Source of the DNA: Sycobia sp. Sy_11
Lineage: Eukaryota > Arthropoda > Insecta > Hymenoptera > Epichrysomallidae
Length of the DNA: 64,000 bases
Direction of reading: 5' to 3'
Assembly: GCA_018907035.1 (NCBI GenBank)
Contig: JACCIC010000038.1
Location: 2,968,001-3,032,000 of the forward strand
Part shown: positions 36,989-48,070 of the stretch, one piece after another
How positions within the stretch are numbered: the stretch's first letter is position 1
Layout: the number at the start of each line of letters is the position of its first letter
Notes under the pieces: model-generated
Seen by the model: the letters and a program-made list of their open reading frames with translations, nothing else
Database searches by the model: none
What the model was told of the DNA's origin: nothing
Made by a program: the position numbers and the translations under genes

Positions 36989-36989
36989 C

Positions 36990-37605
36990 GATAGGGAAGC
37001 TGTTTGAGCTACTACTGGGACCAAGACTGCTACAAACAACAACACGGATTTAGGAAAGGACGGTCGACAACAGGGGCTGTAGGTGACGTGACGAACATCT
37101 TTCACTCGGCGAACAGGGGTTGCCCTGCGATCAGACCGCTGGTTCTACTAGTGTCCCTGGACGTCCAAAACGACTTCAACTCAGAAAAATGGACAGAGAT
37201 AATGGGAGTGTTGGAATCTACTTTTAAGGTTGACTCCTACCTTGTACGTATCATACGGGACTACTTACGGGACGGAGGATCGATGTACGAGACACTGGAC
37301 GGAAAGAAACGAAAACGCGTGAAAGCGGGGGTAGCGCAGGGTTCCATCCTGGGCCTCGACTTCTGGAACGTACAGTACGACAGCTTACTAAGACTGGACA
37401 TGCCTTGGGACGTGCGCCTCGTAGCATACGCTGACGACCTGGCAGCCGTGATAGTCGCGCGCGACTATCATTTGATTCAGTTAAAGCTGAATCAGGTCAT
37501 GCGACGGGTAACCGAATGGATGACAGACTACGGACTGCAACTAGCGCTGCCAAAGATCGAGTTCCTGCTACTAACTCGAACACGTATAGAGACGATAATT
37601 CCGAT

Positions 37606-37608
<3 letters not shown>
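36990..37608 (+). pseudogene. R1-clade ORF2, reverse transcriptase part (split by the I-like element)
   Basis: Begins in the RT domain with a remnant reading TIGKLFELLLGPRLL, then after a frame change continues QQHGFRKGRSTTGAVGDV, VSLDVQNDFN (palm motif A; the family usually has AFN), GVAQGSILG (motif B) and YADDLAAV near 37424 (motif C with both catalytic aspartates). The frame runs to 37608, where a 34-base T run, the reversed A tail of the inserted element, interrupts it. The same frame resumes at 42968. There is no ORF1 or endonuclease: the copy is truncated at its 5' side. Confidence 0.9.
37596..37608. repeat. target-site duplication, left copy (13 bp)
   Basis: TAATTCCGATCAT, identical to 42955-42967. 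The next bases differ on both sides (A/C outside, T/G inside). It marks the insertion of the I-like element into the R1-clade fragment. Confidence 0.95.

Positions 37609-37642
<34 letters not shown>
37609..37642 (+). repeat. A34 tail of the I-like element (T run on plus strand)
   Basis: An uninterrupted run of T that, on the minus strand, is the poly(A) 3' end of the element, directly against the target-site duplication. Confidence 0.95.
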
Positions 37643-37645
<3 letters not shown>

Positions 37646-37742
37646 CAATCAGTCTTTATATAAAAGACTTATACAGCTGATAACTAGCTACATACATACG
37701 TCATACATTTTCCGATATACAAAATATGGTGTTTTACATTTT

Positions 37743-38790
37743 TTAAATTAATAATTTACATTTTTCGAAGAATGCGCAGATACATTGACACGCTGCGCTA
37801 TTAGGTTTCATTAAAAGACTTTCAATGTTAAGGGGAAGATAAAGTTTGCTCAAATTTTTAACCATTTCCAGCCTTTCAGCATCATATAGGCTGCACTGCC
37901 AGAGGATATGATTAAGATCTTGAATTTCATTATTGCTTGTGCATCTCGCGTTATCTATTATACCTACTCTAGCTCGAGATGCTGACAAGTTGTAATGGTC
38001 TGCCCGACATCTGTTGATTGTTACAATTTTTTGTCGCGCGAGGTTAGATCTTTTGTACCAGGGTTCATTGCTGTTTGTATAAAAATTGGCAAAGTATTTT
38101 TTACCAATCTTTAAACCCTTTTCAATTACTATAGACCTTGTTTGCTTTTTTAGACATTTATTATATTCCTCGTAAAAATCAGTAAATGGTAGAATTACAT
38201 TTTGTACTTGCTTTTGAGAGGCAGCTATTTTTGCAAGGCTATCCACACGTTCACTACCATTTGTACCTATGTGAGAGGGGACCCAGACAAAATTAATAAA
38301 GTATTCAGGATATAGAGACGAAAATTCATTGTATTTTTTTTTAATTCTAGTGTATTGGGATTTTCTAACTTCTTCATATTTCTTGTTTGAAGTTTTTCTA
38401 GAGCACTTAGTGAATCGGAAAATATTACATAGTTATAGAATGGATTATCTAATGCAATATCTAGTGATTTAGAAATGGCAGCGCATTCTGCCGTATACAC
38501 TGAGGCTGTTTTGTTAATAGGCAATAATATGCTTATATTTAGTTCGGGGCATAAACAAGCAGCTCCAGTAGATATAGACTGTTCCGACTTACTTCCGTCA
38601 GTATATATCGCGATTGCACTTATCGATTTTAAGAAATTGTCTATATTCATATTTGGATTTTCTGAATTTTTCAACGTTGCTCCGATATCTGTGTTCAAAG
38701 GTACACATGTTGTAAGTATTTTATAATCGTATGAGTAAAAGTCGTAGGAAGTACATAAATCATTGGAAGATATAAGCGTATTGTATACAT
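37743..38790 (-). CDS. ORF2 C-terminal part: RNase H domain (two frames)
   Basis: Removes RNA from the RNA-DNA hybrid during target-primed reverse transcription. Catalytic residues are visible: D in IAIYTDGSKSE (near 38595), E in YTAECAAIS, D in IFSDSLSALE, and, after a frame change at the T9 run 38334-38342 (A9 on the coding strand), the WVPSHIGTNGSERVDSLAK segment with the final acid. The C-terminus (38246-37743) contains a C/H cluster, CTSNNEIQDLNHILWQC, a putative zinc-binding tail. The junction with the RT frame also needs a single-base shift near 38770-38800. All four RNase H acids are retained. Confidence 0.9.
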
Positions 38791-40745
38791 TGATCTAAAA
38801 GCTTAGGTTTTCTTTTCTTATACCTTTTTTGGTTAAGTATCGTGTTGTATCTTTTTATATTCATATGTGTTAGCGATTTTTGATTTGACACTACCTTGGT
38901 AATGAAACATTTGCCTAAGAATTCCGCTCTATGCATAATCAGTGGCAGTCGAGATTCTGCGATCATAACATTTGTCGGAGTTGAGATTCGATACCCCAAG
39001 GCTGCTCTTATAGCTGCGAACTGAATTTTTTCCAGTTTTTGCTGATGTATTTTTTGAGTCGGAAAATACATAAAACTCCCGTAGTCTATTACTGAACGAA
39101 CAAAACTCTTATAGAGAGTGATGAGGGTTTGCGGGTTGGATCCCCACCAAGTACCGCACAAAAATTTTATAATATTAATTGATCTTGAACATTTTTTATA
39201 AATATAATTGAGGTACGGTATAAAAGAAAACTTGTAGTCGAGTATAATGCCTAAAAATCGGATAGTTTCACTAGATTTAATTTCGATATTATTTACTGTA
39301 ATAGAGGTTTGGCCTGGATAAATGTGTTTATTATTGAATTGAATTAGCACTGTTTTTTCAGGAGCTAAGTCGAGACCGATTATGCCTAGGTTAGTGTTTA
39401 TAATATTAACTGCTTTTTCGATTCCATTTCGACATTTTGTAAATGGAGAAAAGCTTGAGTAGATAGCTATATCGTCAGCAAATTGTGAAGTTTTTATACA
39501 TTTAGGAATATTTTTTAGAATGTCTTTTACATATATTATATATAAGAGCGGGCTTAATACGCCTCCTTGAGGTACTCCCTTACTAAGTAGTCGGTAATTG
39601 TGTCCTGCAGATTCGGTATATACACATCTTTCACGCGTAACGAATTGTACAAATGTTAAGATTTTTTTTGAGCAGTTGATTTCTGCTAGTTTTTCTAGAA
39701 GAATATTGCAATTTACATTGTCAAAAGCTCCGCGCACGTCCAGAAAAGCTGCTAAGAGTGACTTTTTTTTCATAAATGTTTCATTTATATTTAAAGAGAG
39801 ATTAGCCAAATTATCGATGCACGATTTACCCTTTCGAAAACCCGACTGGCTTTCTGGAAGAATATCATTGAACTCGCACCACCATTGTAGTCGATTTTTG
39901 ATTAGAGTCTCGTATAATTTGCAGAGACAAGAAGTTAAAGCTATAGGGCGTACGCCTTTACGATCTGGTTTATCAATAAAATGCACAAAAGAATTTTTCC
40001 AAGCGCTTGGGTAATCATCGTTTAAGAACATTTCGTTGTAAATATCGAGTAAGATAAGGTGATATTTTATTGGTAAGTTTTTTATAACCTCGAAATCTAT
40101 TCCATCTAAACCCGGGCTTGAATTGTTCTTCTTAGAATGGAGTGCAGTATTAAATTCATAAAAATCATAACAAGTATCGAAAAATTCATTCTCGTTGCAA
40201 GGGGGAATTAGTAGGGGATCAGTATTAGCCCACGGGGGACTTATTTTTTCTAACATACAATTTATTTTGTCGTTTCTTTGCAGATTTTCTGGCGTGTACG
40301 TGAGACGCGCTTTAATCCATTTATTTTTTAATATTTTACATTTTTGCCATACATAATTAGAATCGCACCTTAAATCTATAGTTTCGCAAAAACGCTTAAA
40401 ATGTTCTTTCTTTTCCGTTTTAAAAGTTTTCGTGGCTATCGCATGGGCTTTTTTGAATGCAATTAAATCAGACATTACCTTACTATTCACCCACTTGCGA
40501 TATGCTTCCTTTCGTTTTCTTTTAACTTCATTACATAGTTCATTCCACCATGGAGCTGGATTTGTGATATTTCTTTTCTTATTCTTTTGTGTGATCGGGT
40601 TACTGTTTATAAGCGCTTTAGTTATAGTCTGCACAAAGAATTCGTATTTTTTTCTAGCTGTAAGTTCATTGTAAGTATTTCCTAAAAATTCACCATATAA
40701 ATTATCTAGTTTTATTTTAAATTTACTCCAGTTTGTTCGAATAGT
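38790..40745 (-). CDS. ORF2 central part: reverse transcriptase
   Basis: A polymerase domain open over more than 600 codons. Visible motifs in order: GVRPIALTSCLCKLYE, SQSGFRKGKSCIDNLA, AAFLDVRGAFDNV (motif A), KGVPQGGVLSPLLYIIYV (motif B), FADDIAIYSS near 39460-39485 (motif C, both aspartates present), and IRFLGIILDYKFSF after it. Linker and thumb follow to about 38790. The frame differs by one base from the endonuclease frame upstream (shift at about 40745-40748) and from the RNase H frame downstream. Confidence 0.95.
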
Positions 40746-41488
40746 TTTAAGTTTGAAGGTTTTTCTTGTATATATATATATTTTTCAATTTGTACTTCGA
40801 ATATTATTGGGAAATGGTCAGAGCCGTGCGTTTCTTCAAGAACTGAAAAATTTATTCTGTCGGAAATATTCATATTTGAAATAATTAAATCCAAATTAGA
40901 TTTCGTACGGCTGTTTACATTTATATACGTGTTTGTATTGTTATTGTGTACAAATAAGTCATGTTTATTAATACTATTTAAAAATCTACTACCATTTGTG
41001 TCTGTGTAAGCGCAATTCCACACTTGATTGTGTGCGTTAAAATCTCCGACTAATATCGTATGATTATTTTCATTTACATTGTTTACAAGCATGTCCCATT
41101 GCATTTGGGAGAGCAAGGAACCCGGTGTTCTATAACAACAGATAATTTCAATCGTCGGGTTTGTATTTGTAATTTTAACGCCGCATATTTCTACAGAGAT
41201 ATCAGGAGACTTTAAATCTAAAATTTCAATATATGCTATGTTTTTTCGAATTAATATTAATATACCTCCATCTCGAGAATGAAGTCGATCCTTACGAAAA
41301 GTGATGAAGCCAGGGAAGCTAATGTTTTTTGCTCTTTCTTGGTCTTCTGTGAGCCAGGTTTCAACACATATAAAAAGATCTATATTGGCAAGTAATAACG
41401 GGAGTTCTTGTATACGCCTATTAAGACTTCTCGCATTCCAAAATAGAAGTTTTAGAGAGCCAAATGTTTTTATATTTGCGTCCGCCAT
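40746..41488 (-). CDS. ORF2 N-terminal part: APE-type endonuclease
   Basis: Nicks target DNA to prime reverse transcription. Start chosen at the ATG at 41488 (MADANIKTF), 22 bp past the ORF1 stop; an open frame extends upstream to 41578 without homology. Motifs: LLFWNARSLNRR, ICVETWLTED (catalytic E), GGILILIRK, ILVGDFNAHNQVW (D and N), SNLDLIISN, and the terminal GSDHFPI with catalytic D and H. All the expected APE residues are present. The frame stops at 40712 because of a one-base shift at an A run. The next frame continues directly into the RT. Confidence 0.93.
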
Positions 41489-41510
41489 TTTAATTGAGAT
41501 ATTTAATTTT

Positions 41511-42825
41511 TTAATTGAGATTTTTACTTTGCAAGCTTGGTTTTGAGAGGTCTTCTTGTGAACTGATCGTGTCGTCACTACTATTACCGTTTTCTTTTTT
41601 CTTATTTAAGCGTTTTAAGATTCTAGTAATACGGCCCTTTAAGTTTTTATTTATAGTAGTATCATGAATATCTGCAAGCATAGCAATAAGTGCTTGAATG
41701 TCCGTAGTATATTTTGCTACGAGATTTTTTACTTGTTTATTGCCATAACATTGAAGGAGGAACTGTGCGGTATTTTCTATATTTAAAGGATATTTTTCCA
41801 TATTAGTATTATACAGACTTTCAACTGCTAGTAATTCAGCCATTATTTCTGTCATTCCTATTTTTTGAGTAGCTTTATTTTTTTTAGATTTAGGTTTTGC
41901 ATGTTCTGAGCTCGATGAGGTGGATGGAGCAGGAGGTCTTTTAAAGGAACCAGACAGTAAGTACTTCGAGGCTTGAGATTCTGTTTGTGATTTTAGAGCA
42001 TCTGCTGGATGAGTTAAATCAATTGTTTCTATATTTCTAATGATTGAGCTTGAAGGATTCGAAATATTCGTGGAATTCTCCTTCGTCTTCATTGTTGTTG
42101 TTGTGTCTTCACAGGTGCTAATATTAGGAGTGCCATCTATTATTAGCGGATAATCATTCGGTGTATTCTCTTCTAAAGTATTCGAACAATGCTTAGCAAT
42201 GTGGCCCTCCATTTTACATATAAAGCATTTTAATTGCGCTGTGCTAGGATATATGTAATAAGTAACTTCCTCGTATCTAATTTTTAGTAGCTCAGGTAGT
42301 TTTTCAACATCTTTTGGTTCAATATAGGTTTGCCTTCTGGAACTTAAGACATGCGAAAATCCTTCTTCTGCGAGAGATGCCTTTAAAGTAACTATAGGCG
42401 CAATGCGCTTTATTTCTAAACAATCTATTGCGTCCTCGAGTGCAGAGTGAGGAATTACAGGAGAAACATTTGAGAATATAACTCTTTGATGTTTATTAAC
42501 TAATGGTCTCAGCGTAGTCTCAGCCTCACCAATTTTTATAGTTTTGTGACTTTTAGTCAGGTTTTCTACAATATCTTTGCTCGCAAGATACAAACATATT
42601 CTATTATTTGATATCCTTGTAGCATAGAGTATATTTTTTTTCCACAATTTTAGCAACTGCACTTGTATAGTCCGTGAGAGTTAAACCTCCTACACAATCA
42701 ATTATCAGCCCTTGGTCACGTTTAGGAAATTCTTTTTGTGCTTTTGATGCATAACTAGATTTAACTTCATAAGAGAAAACTTTTGACTCACTCACTGGCG
42801 TCTGCCTAAATTCTGTAAGAGACAT
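41511..42825 (-). CDS. ORF1: gag-like nucleic-acid-binding protein with CCHC knuckle
   Basis: Probable RNA-binding protein that forms the retrotransposition particle. Start at 42825 (MSLTEFRQ), about 130 bp from the element's 5' end. A single-base shift at the T8 run 42634-42641 (A8 on the coding strand) joins the first ~65 residues to the main frame. It has one visible zinc knuckle, CFICKMEGHIAKHC (CX2CX4HX4C, near 42190-42230). The second half is Ser/Thr-rich with a lysine cluster, KPKSKKNKATQK, a possible nuclear-localisation signal. The stop at 41511 lies just before ORF2. Confidence 0.9.
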
Positions 42826-42954
42826 ATTTAAATCATAGTGTGATTTTGCACTCGCGAGAATGCCGAATTTTGCGGGCTAAACTCGCCCGGAATATAATAA
42901 CACGAAGCGATAGTAAACACACGTGTTGTCACTTCGAAGGCTGAACTTCGACCC
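42826..42954 (-). promoter_or_regulatory. 5' UTR / internal promoter region of the I-like element
   Basis: The ~129 bp between the duplication and the ORF1 start, beginning GGGTCGAAGTTCAGCC on the minus strand. Full-length LINEs of this kind carry an internal pol II promoter here (family knowledge). No TATA box is visible. Its presence shows that the copy is not 5'-truncated. Confidence 0.6.
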
Positions 42955-42967
42955 TAATTCCGATCAT
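42955..42967. repeat. target-site duplication, right copy (13 bp)
   Basis: TAATTCCGATCAT, identical to 37596-37608. Confidence 0.95.
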
Positions 42968-43680
42968 GTTAGGGACGGAAAGATTGGAGACCAGGAGTGA
43001 GATCAAGTATCTTGGGGTAACCTTGGGTATGAAGCTGAGCTTCTGGCTGCACCTACGAAACGTAACCAATAATGCAGCTGGATAGACAAAGGCTTTAAGC
43101 AGACTAATGGCCAACACGAAAGGACCTAAACAGAACTCGATTCTGCTTTACGGGGTGGAGATATGGGCCGATGCGAGGAATATCAAAAAACGCGTGAACG
43201 CCACGAAAAGCGTACAAAAGGTGGGCGCGGTGGGTGCGAATCGCACCGTGTCCGAGAGCGCGGTTTTCGTAATCGCTAGGGTCATTCCCGTCGATCTACC
43301 GAACGGAAATGTATTCACGAGCAGAGTTCGAATGTTGGAAAGGAAGACGCTGCAACAGAAGAACGGATAAAGACGATCGAAACGTGGCAGAGACGGTGGA
43401 CGACGGACGAACGTGGACAATAGATGAAAAGACTTATACCAGAAATCGGTCCGTGGAGGGCGAGACAACACGAAGAGGTGAACTGCTACCTTACCCAGTT
43501 TCTATCCAGTCATGGATACTTCCGTAAGTACCTCTACAGGATGAAGAGGATTATCTCTCCGGAATGCACGTACTGCGGATGGGCTTGGGATGATTTGAAT
43601 ACACGTTTTTTGTGTGCGACCATTGGACCGAGCTACGGCTGGGGCTACACACGAGGATAGGCGAGATAACGCGAGAAAAC
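42968..43680 (+). pseudogene. R1-clade ORF2, C-terminal part (continues from 37608)
   Basis: Same reading phase as the left half once the insertion and one duplication copy are removed. It reads EIKYLGVTLGMKLSFWLHLR, then an in-frame TAG near 43083, LLYGVEIWADA, RTVSESAVFVIARVIPVDLP, and after frame changes RLIPEIGPWRARQHEEVNCY, FLSSHGYFRKYLYRMKR and a degraded terminal knuckle CTYCGWAWDDLNTRFLC whose histidine is lost. The stop and frameshifts show that this host copy was already dead or has decayed. Confidence 0.9.
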
Positions 43681-44076
43681 GTAACGAAATTTATGACAAC
43701 GGACGCAGACAGATTGTAAAATCGTAAAATATGTTACGAATGTGCTACAGAGCACAAAAGGAGATAGATGTCTGGATGATGAAAGTATGTGAGAATGAAC
43801 GCGGTACCGAGTATGCATGAGAACCTGGGATGAAAGGTATGAACGTGAAATGACCACGCAAGGACAGCCGCCCAGGCAGAAGTAATGTGCATAACAATTC
43901 TGGGCTGGTGTCGGTGCAGCACGGAGATATGTGTTTAGTGCGTAGTGACCTGGGATTTATGTCGAGTGGCACATATTCCGGTGGTCGTTTTCCAGAAATG
44001 TGCTTGGAGAAAGTTCATGGGAAATGCATAAATAGCATTCACAGACTCCTCAAAAAAAAAAAAATAATAATAATAA
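43680..44076 (+). mobile_element. 3' UTR and A-rich tail of the plus-strand R1-clade element
   Basis: Non-coding sequence after the ORF2 remnant, ending at CACAGACTCCTC followed by an A12 run and four AAT-type triplets (about 44052-44076). No coding frame is convincing. It is the 3' border of the composite retrotransposon region. Confidence 0.75.
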
Positions 44077-45300
44077 ATTACTAATAAATGAGTGGCGTAA
44101 AAAGCCTCCATTCCTGCAGTGCAGAAAACCTTAAAATACAAAAGAAAAAAAGGTAATAACTTATTAATTGAAAAAAGGTAGAATAACTGCACATAAATAA
44201 ATTAATCTACTACGTTAGCGAAGAAAGAAAAGGTCACTTATAGAGAAATTTGAGAACTCTCTGACTTAACGTTCTGGTGCAGCTACAAACGAGGGTTCAA
44301 GTGGAAGGAATATCCGCATTCCCTCCAATACCGCGTCGCGACTCCAATGTCTTGGGAACGGGGTAAGCTCTAGTCGCCGACGGCTGCCACGGACTGTAAA
44401 GTCGCTCGGAGGTTCCTCAGAGTTCTGCTCAGGGGCGGAATTCTCGGCAAAGCCCCTGTTCCTTGCCCACACATACGCCGATCGACAAGATGCACATTAC
44501 AGAGGCATGCAGGAATAACGAGAGAGACACACAGAGATAACGTTAGCGAACTTGAATTGGAAGTGCAAACGTTATATCTGAAATCACTTACAATGCACAC
44601 AATATAATTCTATATAATAATCGTTTGCTTTTTAAACATTAATAGCATAGGGTTGAGACCGAAGACTCAACCCAAAGAAAGTCGCAAAGAAACTGAGTCG
44701 TGCGTCACAGATATCTCCAAATCTTCTCAAATTAGTAGAAAAGTCGACTGGAGCGTAGAGAAAAAAGAGGATGATGTGGATTTTCGCTGACAGTAGAATC
44801 ATATTTCTAGTCGTTTCCCACCGGTGTATTTAAAAACGAAAAACTTATAAAAATAATTAAATGGAGAATTGCGGGAGGCGCATATGGGGCACGATGCCTA
44901 CGATCGACAAAAGCTTTTAAGAATAAACAGCTGTACGGTAGGTCAGATGTTTCTGCGCTTCAAACAATAATTGTAGAAAAATAAATTCTATCATTTACAA
45001 TTTCTATGTGAATATAGATTGACGTATCCATAGTTGTTTCATTAGATCACTATAGATACTATACAATATTTCACGTAATTCAACTTTTCAAGTTACTAGA
45101 TTACCGTCTCGCTAATTATCCTCCGCTCATTTCCTTTCTGTTTATATACTACTATTGCAAAGCTACATTTTTTTGTAGCATTCAGGAGGCGTTATCGTGC
45201 GCGAGCTATACGAGCGTCAAATGTATCGTCCACATCGCTAAACTGCGGGGTGTGTACACACTAGGGTCGAACTTTGACTATTTCCATTCTGGACTTTGTA
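44076..45300. other. mixed-composition stretch, unidentified
   Basis: AT-rich at the left; a GC-richer patch at 44266-44520 holds a 68-codon minus-strand frame (described separately). A perfect 8-bp-stem hairpin, GGGTTGAG-ACCGAAGA-CTCAACCC, lies at 44650-44673. Nothing else is recognisable. Confidence 0.45.
44266..44472 (-). CDS. unrecognised 68-codon open frame
   Basis: Starts MWARNRGFAENSAPEQNSEE and ends PLEPSFVAAPER. Its composition is unlike the low-complexity frames elsewhere: charged, with Trp, Phe and Pro spread evenly. It sits 200 bp beyond the R1 tail and could be part of another degraded element or an exon. No family is recognised, and an alternative frame overlaps it (44370-44600). 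Confidence 0.2.
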   Translation of the reverse strand: MWARNRGFAENSAPEQNSEEPPSDFTVRGSRRRLELTPFPRHWSRDAVLEGMRIFLPLEPSFVAAPER

Positions 45301-45321
45301 CTGCAGTTTGCCCTCTTCTTT

Positions 45322-45324
45322 CTC

Positions 45325-45372
<48 letters not shown>
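45322..45372 (+). repeat. (CT)n microsatellite, ~51 bp
   Basis: A CT array with one A interruption near its left end. Confidence 0.9.
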
Positions 45373-45375
<3 letters not shown>

Positions 45376-45379
45376 CATT

Positions 45380-46249
45380 GTCTCACAATTTTACGAACCA
45401 AATATCAGCGATCCCTCGCGGTATGGATATACACCGAAGGCCTATTGAATACGCCCAAGAAACGGTCACAATGATGGAGAACCCAAGTGCGGAGAAAAGG
45501 CGTGAAAACTCTTTTGTTTGTCTCGATGTTATCTATCCACTTTTCTTCAACTTTTTCTTATTCTTATTTTAGTTATGCATTTTTTCATAAGTTAATTTTG
45601 TTATGTGTAATGTCATTGTCATTCTAACTAATTGATATTAACTAATGTGACTTACTAACGTTGCTAAATTATTAACAAATATCATTAGCACCAATTTAAC
45701 GTAATTTCCAATAGCCCTGGCAAGCATAGTTTACTTCCAAAAATTAAGAAAGTTACGAAATATCCATGTTTATAAAATAATTCCTCGATCAGATACGCTA
45801 GTCTATTTCAGATTCGTGAGAAATTAATAAAAAAAATTAATATATAATAAAAATCATTCATCAGGTCAGAATTGTGAAATCCATGATATCCAAAGCTTAT
45901 GCGAGCTCGCAACAAAAAGAACAAGAAACATGAAAAAGTAGATGGTGTGTGTGCCTGAAAAAGTACCGAATCGAGCCATTGCGAGATAAAGTTAGCTTCG
46001 GTTTTCGCGAACCGGGAAGCAAGCTTTGTATATATGAATAGAAGTATACAAGTATACACATACACACACATCGTTGCGTCGATGGTTTCACAGTAGAAAT
46101 AGTAAAGTGTCGTCAAACGGGGCGTGCGCAGCGCGCGGCGCTGTTTGGGGCCCAGTGTACTCGAAAGATTGGATCCAGGAAATGAGAGAAACCGACGGTT
46201 TCTCGTCTGCGTTTCTTCTGCGCTTGCTCTCCTTCCCTTCTTCTTTCTG

Positions 46250-46287
<38 letters not shown>

Positions 46288-46520
46288 TATGCTACTTTTC
46301 TATCTGCCATGCCTCCTGCTTTCTGTCTTTCTTTCTTATCCAAAAGTAGACGATACGATGAAAATGAACGTTCCTCGATGGCCAATGTTATCACAGGCTG
46401 TATCTATTCTCCATCTCGCTTTTCCCTTGCACTCCTTTTCCTTCTTCTGTTTCTCTGATTTTCTTTGGACTTCTTCCTCTTCTTCTTCTCCTTCTTCGCC
46501 TATACGATTCGACTTGATAC
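45380..46520. other. mixed-composition stretch, no gene seen
   Basis: AT-rich in the middle (45560-45900), CT-rich at the right end (46480-46500). Frames of 100-133 codons here run through CT arrays. No gene is recognised. Confidence 0.5.
46253..46285 (+). repeat. (CT)16 microsatellite
   Basis: A clean CT array. Confidence 0.9.
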
Positions 46521-46822
46521 TTTGAGTTTTTGCGTTATTTGTTTGAGTTCAATTTATTCAAGTAGAAAATATTAAACTACAACAACATGGAATTCCATAT
46601 TTATTATCCAATTCGTGCCAGTTATTCCAAATTTTTAGCTTCAAGCAGTACCAAAAATAAATAATTTAAAAAAATTTTGAAGTAAATTTCAATTAATATA
46701 CTGAGTTTTCATTGCTATTAGATAAAAAATTGATAAACAAAAACATTGAATATATGCAACATATATTGAATGTGTATTGGCAATATACGTTTATTCATGT
46801 ATCATTAATTATATATAAATAA

Positions 46823-46871
<49 letters not shown>

Positions 46872-47070
46872 AATATTTTATAATATGTTTTATGTATATC
46901 GATAATATATCTATAAAATATAAAAAATATTTTTGATTTGACATTTTCCAAAATAGGTGACCGAATCACGTGTTTATTGGAGAAAAATGGAAATGTTTCG
47001 ACTCTCTTCAATTGGGCGAAAGGGCGAAATACGGACTCAACTACATAGAATCGTGAATGCAAGCCGGGTG
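46520..47070. other. AT-rich stretch, no gene seen
   Basis: AT-rich with a TA array at 46825-46867. Confidence 0.6.
46825..46867. repeat. (TA)21 microsatellite
   Basis: A clean TA array. Confidence 0.95.
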
Positions 47071-47074
47071 ATTT

Positions 47075-48070
47075 TTTTTTAATTAGAAAGGGAAGAGTTT
47101 AGAAAAGAGTCCGAAACCTCCTTCGAATTTCTTAATTAGCCCGAGCCCAAGCCACACACATATGCACGTGAAAAACGGCAGCCCTCGATTCTCCCTGTTC
47201 TCGTTCCCGTATACTACCTCTTATATTTCTGTATTACTGCGTCCCTGCCATTTCATTATTTCTCCGGCGCAATAGCTTCCTCTCGCCTTCGTTTCGACTC
47301 CACGTCCTCTATGCCCGCGCGTCCCTGCCGTTTTCTTCTCCCTGTGTATGGCGCGGCGGCGGGTCGGGTGCCGCCGCAGCCCCCGCCACCGCCGCCACTG
47401 CAATGCCCCAACGCTCGAAATTATGACGTCGATCCGGAATCACGCTGACGTCGAATGGAGCAGCTTCCGGATATTTCCCCGGAACGACTCTTTCGCCGAG
47501 TGTATTCGCGGGATGGGGCTCGGCGCGCGGCGGCGTCGGCGAGCGCGGGCCGAACGTCGTAAAGTCGCGCCGGCAACGCTCGCGCCCGACCCCGCTGTAA
47601 ATCGCTGTTATATTCTTCCGAAAAGCGGATGAGGAACGCGTCGCGGGGGGCTATGCTACGATAATTGACTTTGGAAAATGGAAGTCCGCGGAATTGGAAC
47701 GTGAAAATACAGCGCGGCGGGCCTCGGCGCTAGCGCGCGCCCTTTCCTGTTCCCGGCTTCCCGCACTTTCCATTCTCCTCTCTTTTTCTCTCGGTCTTTC
47801 TATCCGCGCACTGTGTATACCCGTTCTCTTTCGCTCTCGTTTTCCGCCCGCGCGACTAAATTACGAGTTAATAAAGGATGATCTTTTTTACGAGTTCTCG
47901 TTCGGGCTTAAACATATTTCCGAGATTTGCAACGCAAAATTATCTTATGGCCGCGCGCGGCGTCGGGGCTTGTGTATGTCAGTGCGGCAGGAGGCAATCG
48001 GCCTCGAAGATATTAAACGGCGCCTGTGTGTGTTTTGTAGCCTCGATCTCGAGCTAATTGTTAGTTAATT
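47075..48070. other. GC-rich block, candidate regulatory DNA
   Basis: A CpG-rich block without a long array. It contains words such as CGAAATTATGACGTCGATCC (CRE-like TGACGTC) near 47415-47435 and CGACTAAATTACGAGTTAATAAAGG near 47850-47875. Frames of 94 and 124 codons show no family, and the GC-rich DNA keeps several frames open at once. Confidence 0.3.

Larger units (their letters stand above)
37609..42954 (-). mobile_element. full-length I-like non-LTR retrotransposon with RNase H
   Basis: A 5,346-bp element on the minus strand, bounded by a perfect 13-bp target-site duplication. In order it has a ~129-bp 5' UTR (42826-42954), ORF1 (gag-like, CCHC knuckle), ORF2 (APE endonuclease, reverse transcriptase, RNase H), a ~100-bp 3' UTR and an A34 tail (T run 37609-37642). 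ORF2 with a C-terminal RNase H places it in the I group of LINEs, which includes the I and Nimb clades. I cannot assign the clade without alignment. It carries four single-base frame changes and otherwise intact domains, which together with the clean duplication and tail suggest a young copy. Confidence 0.95.

Noticed and set aside
41301..41546. Plus-strand frames inside the I-like element (also 39598-40014)
   Set aside because: Antisense shadows of the endonuclease and reverse transcriptase frames.
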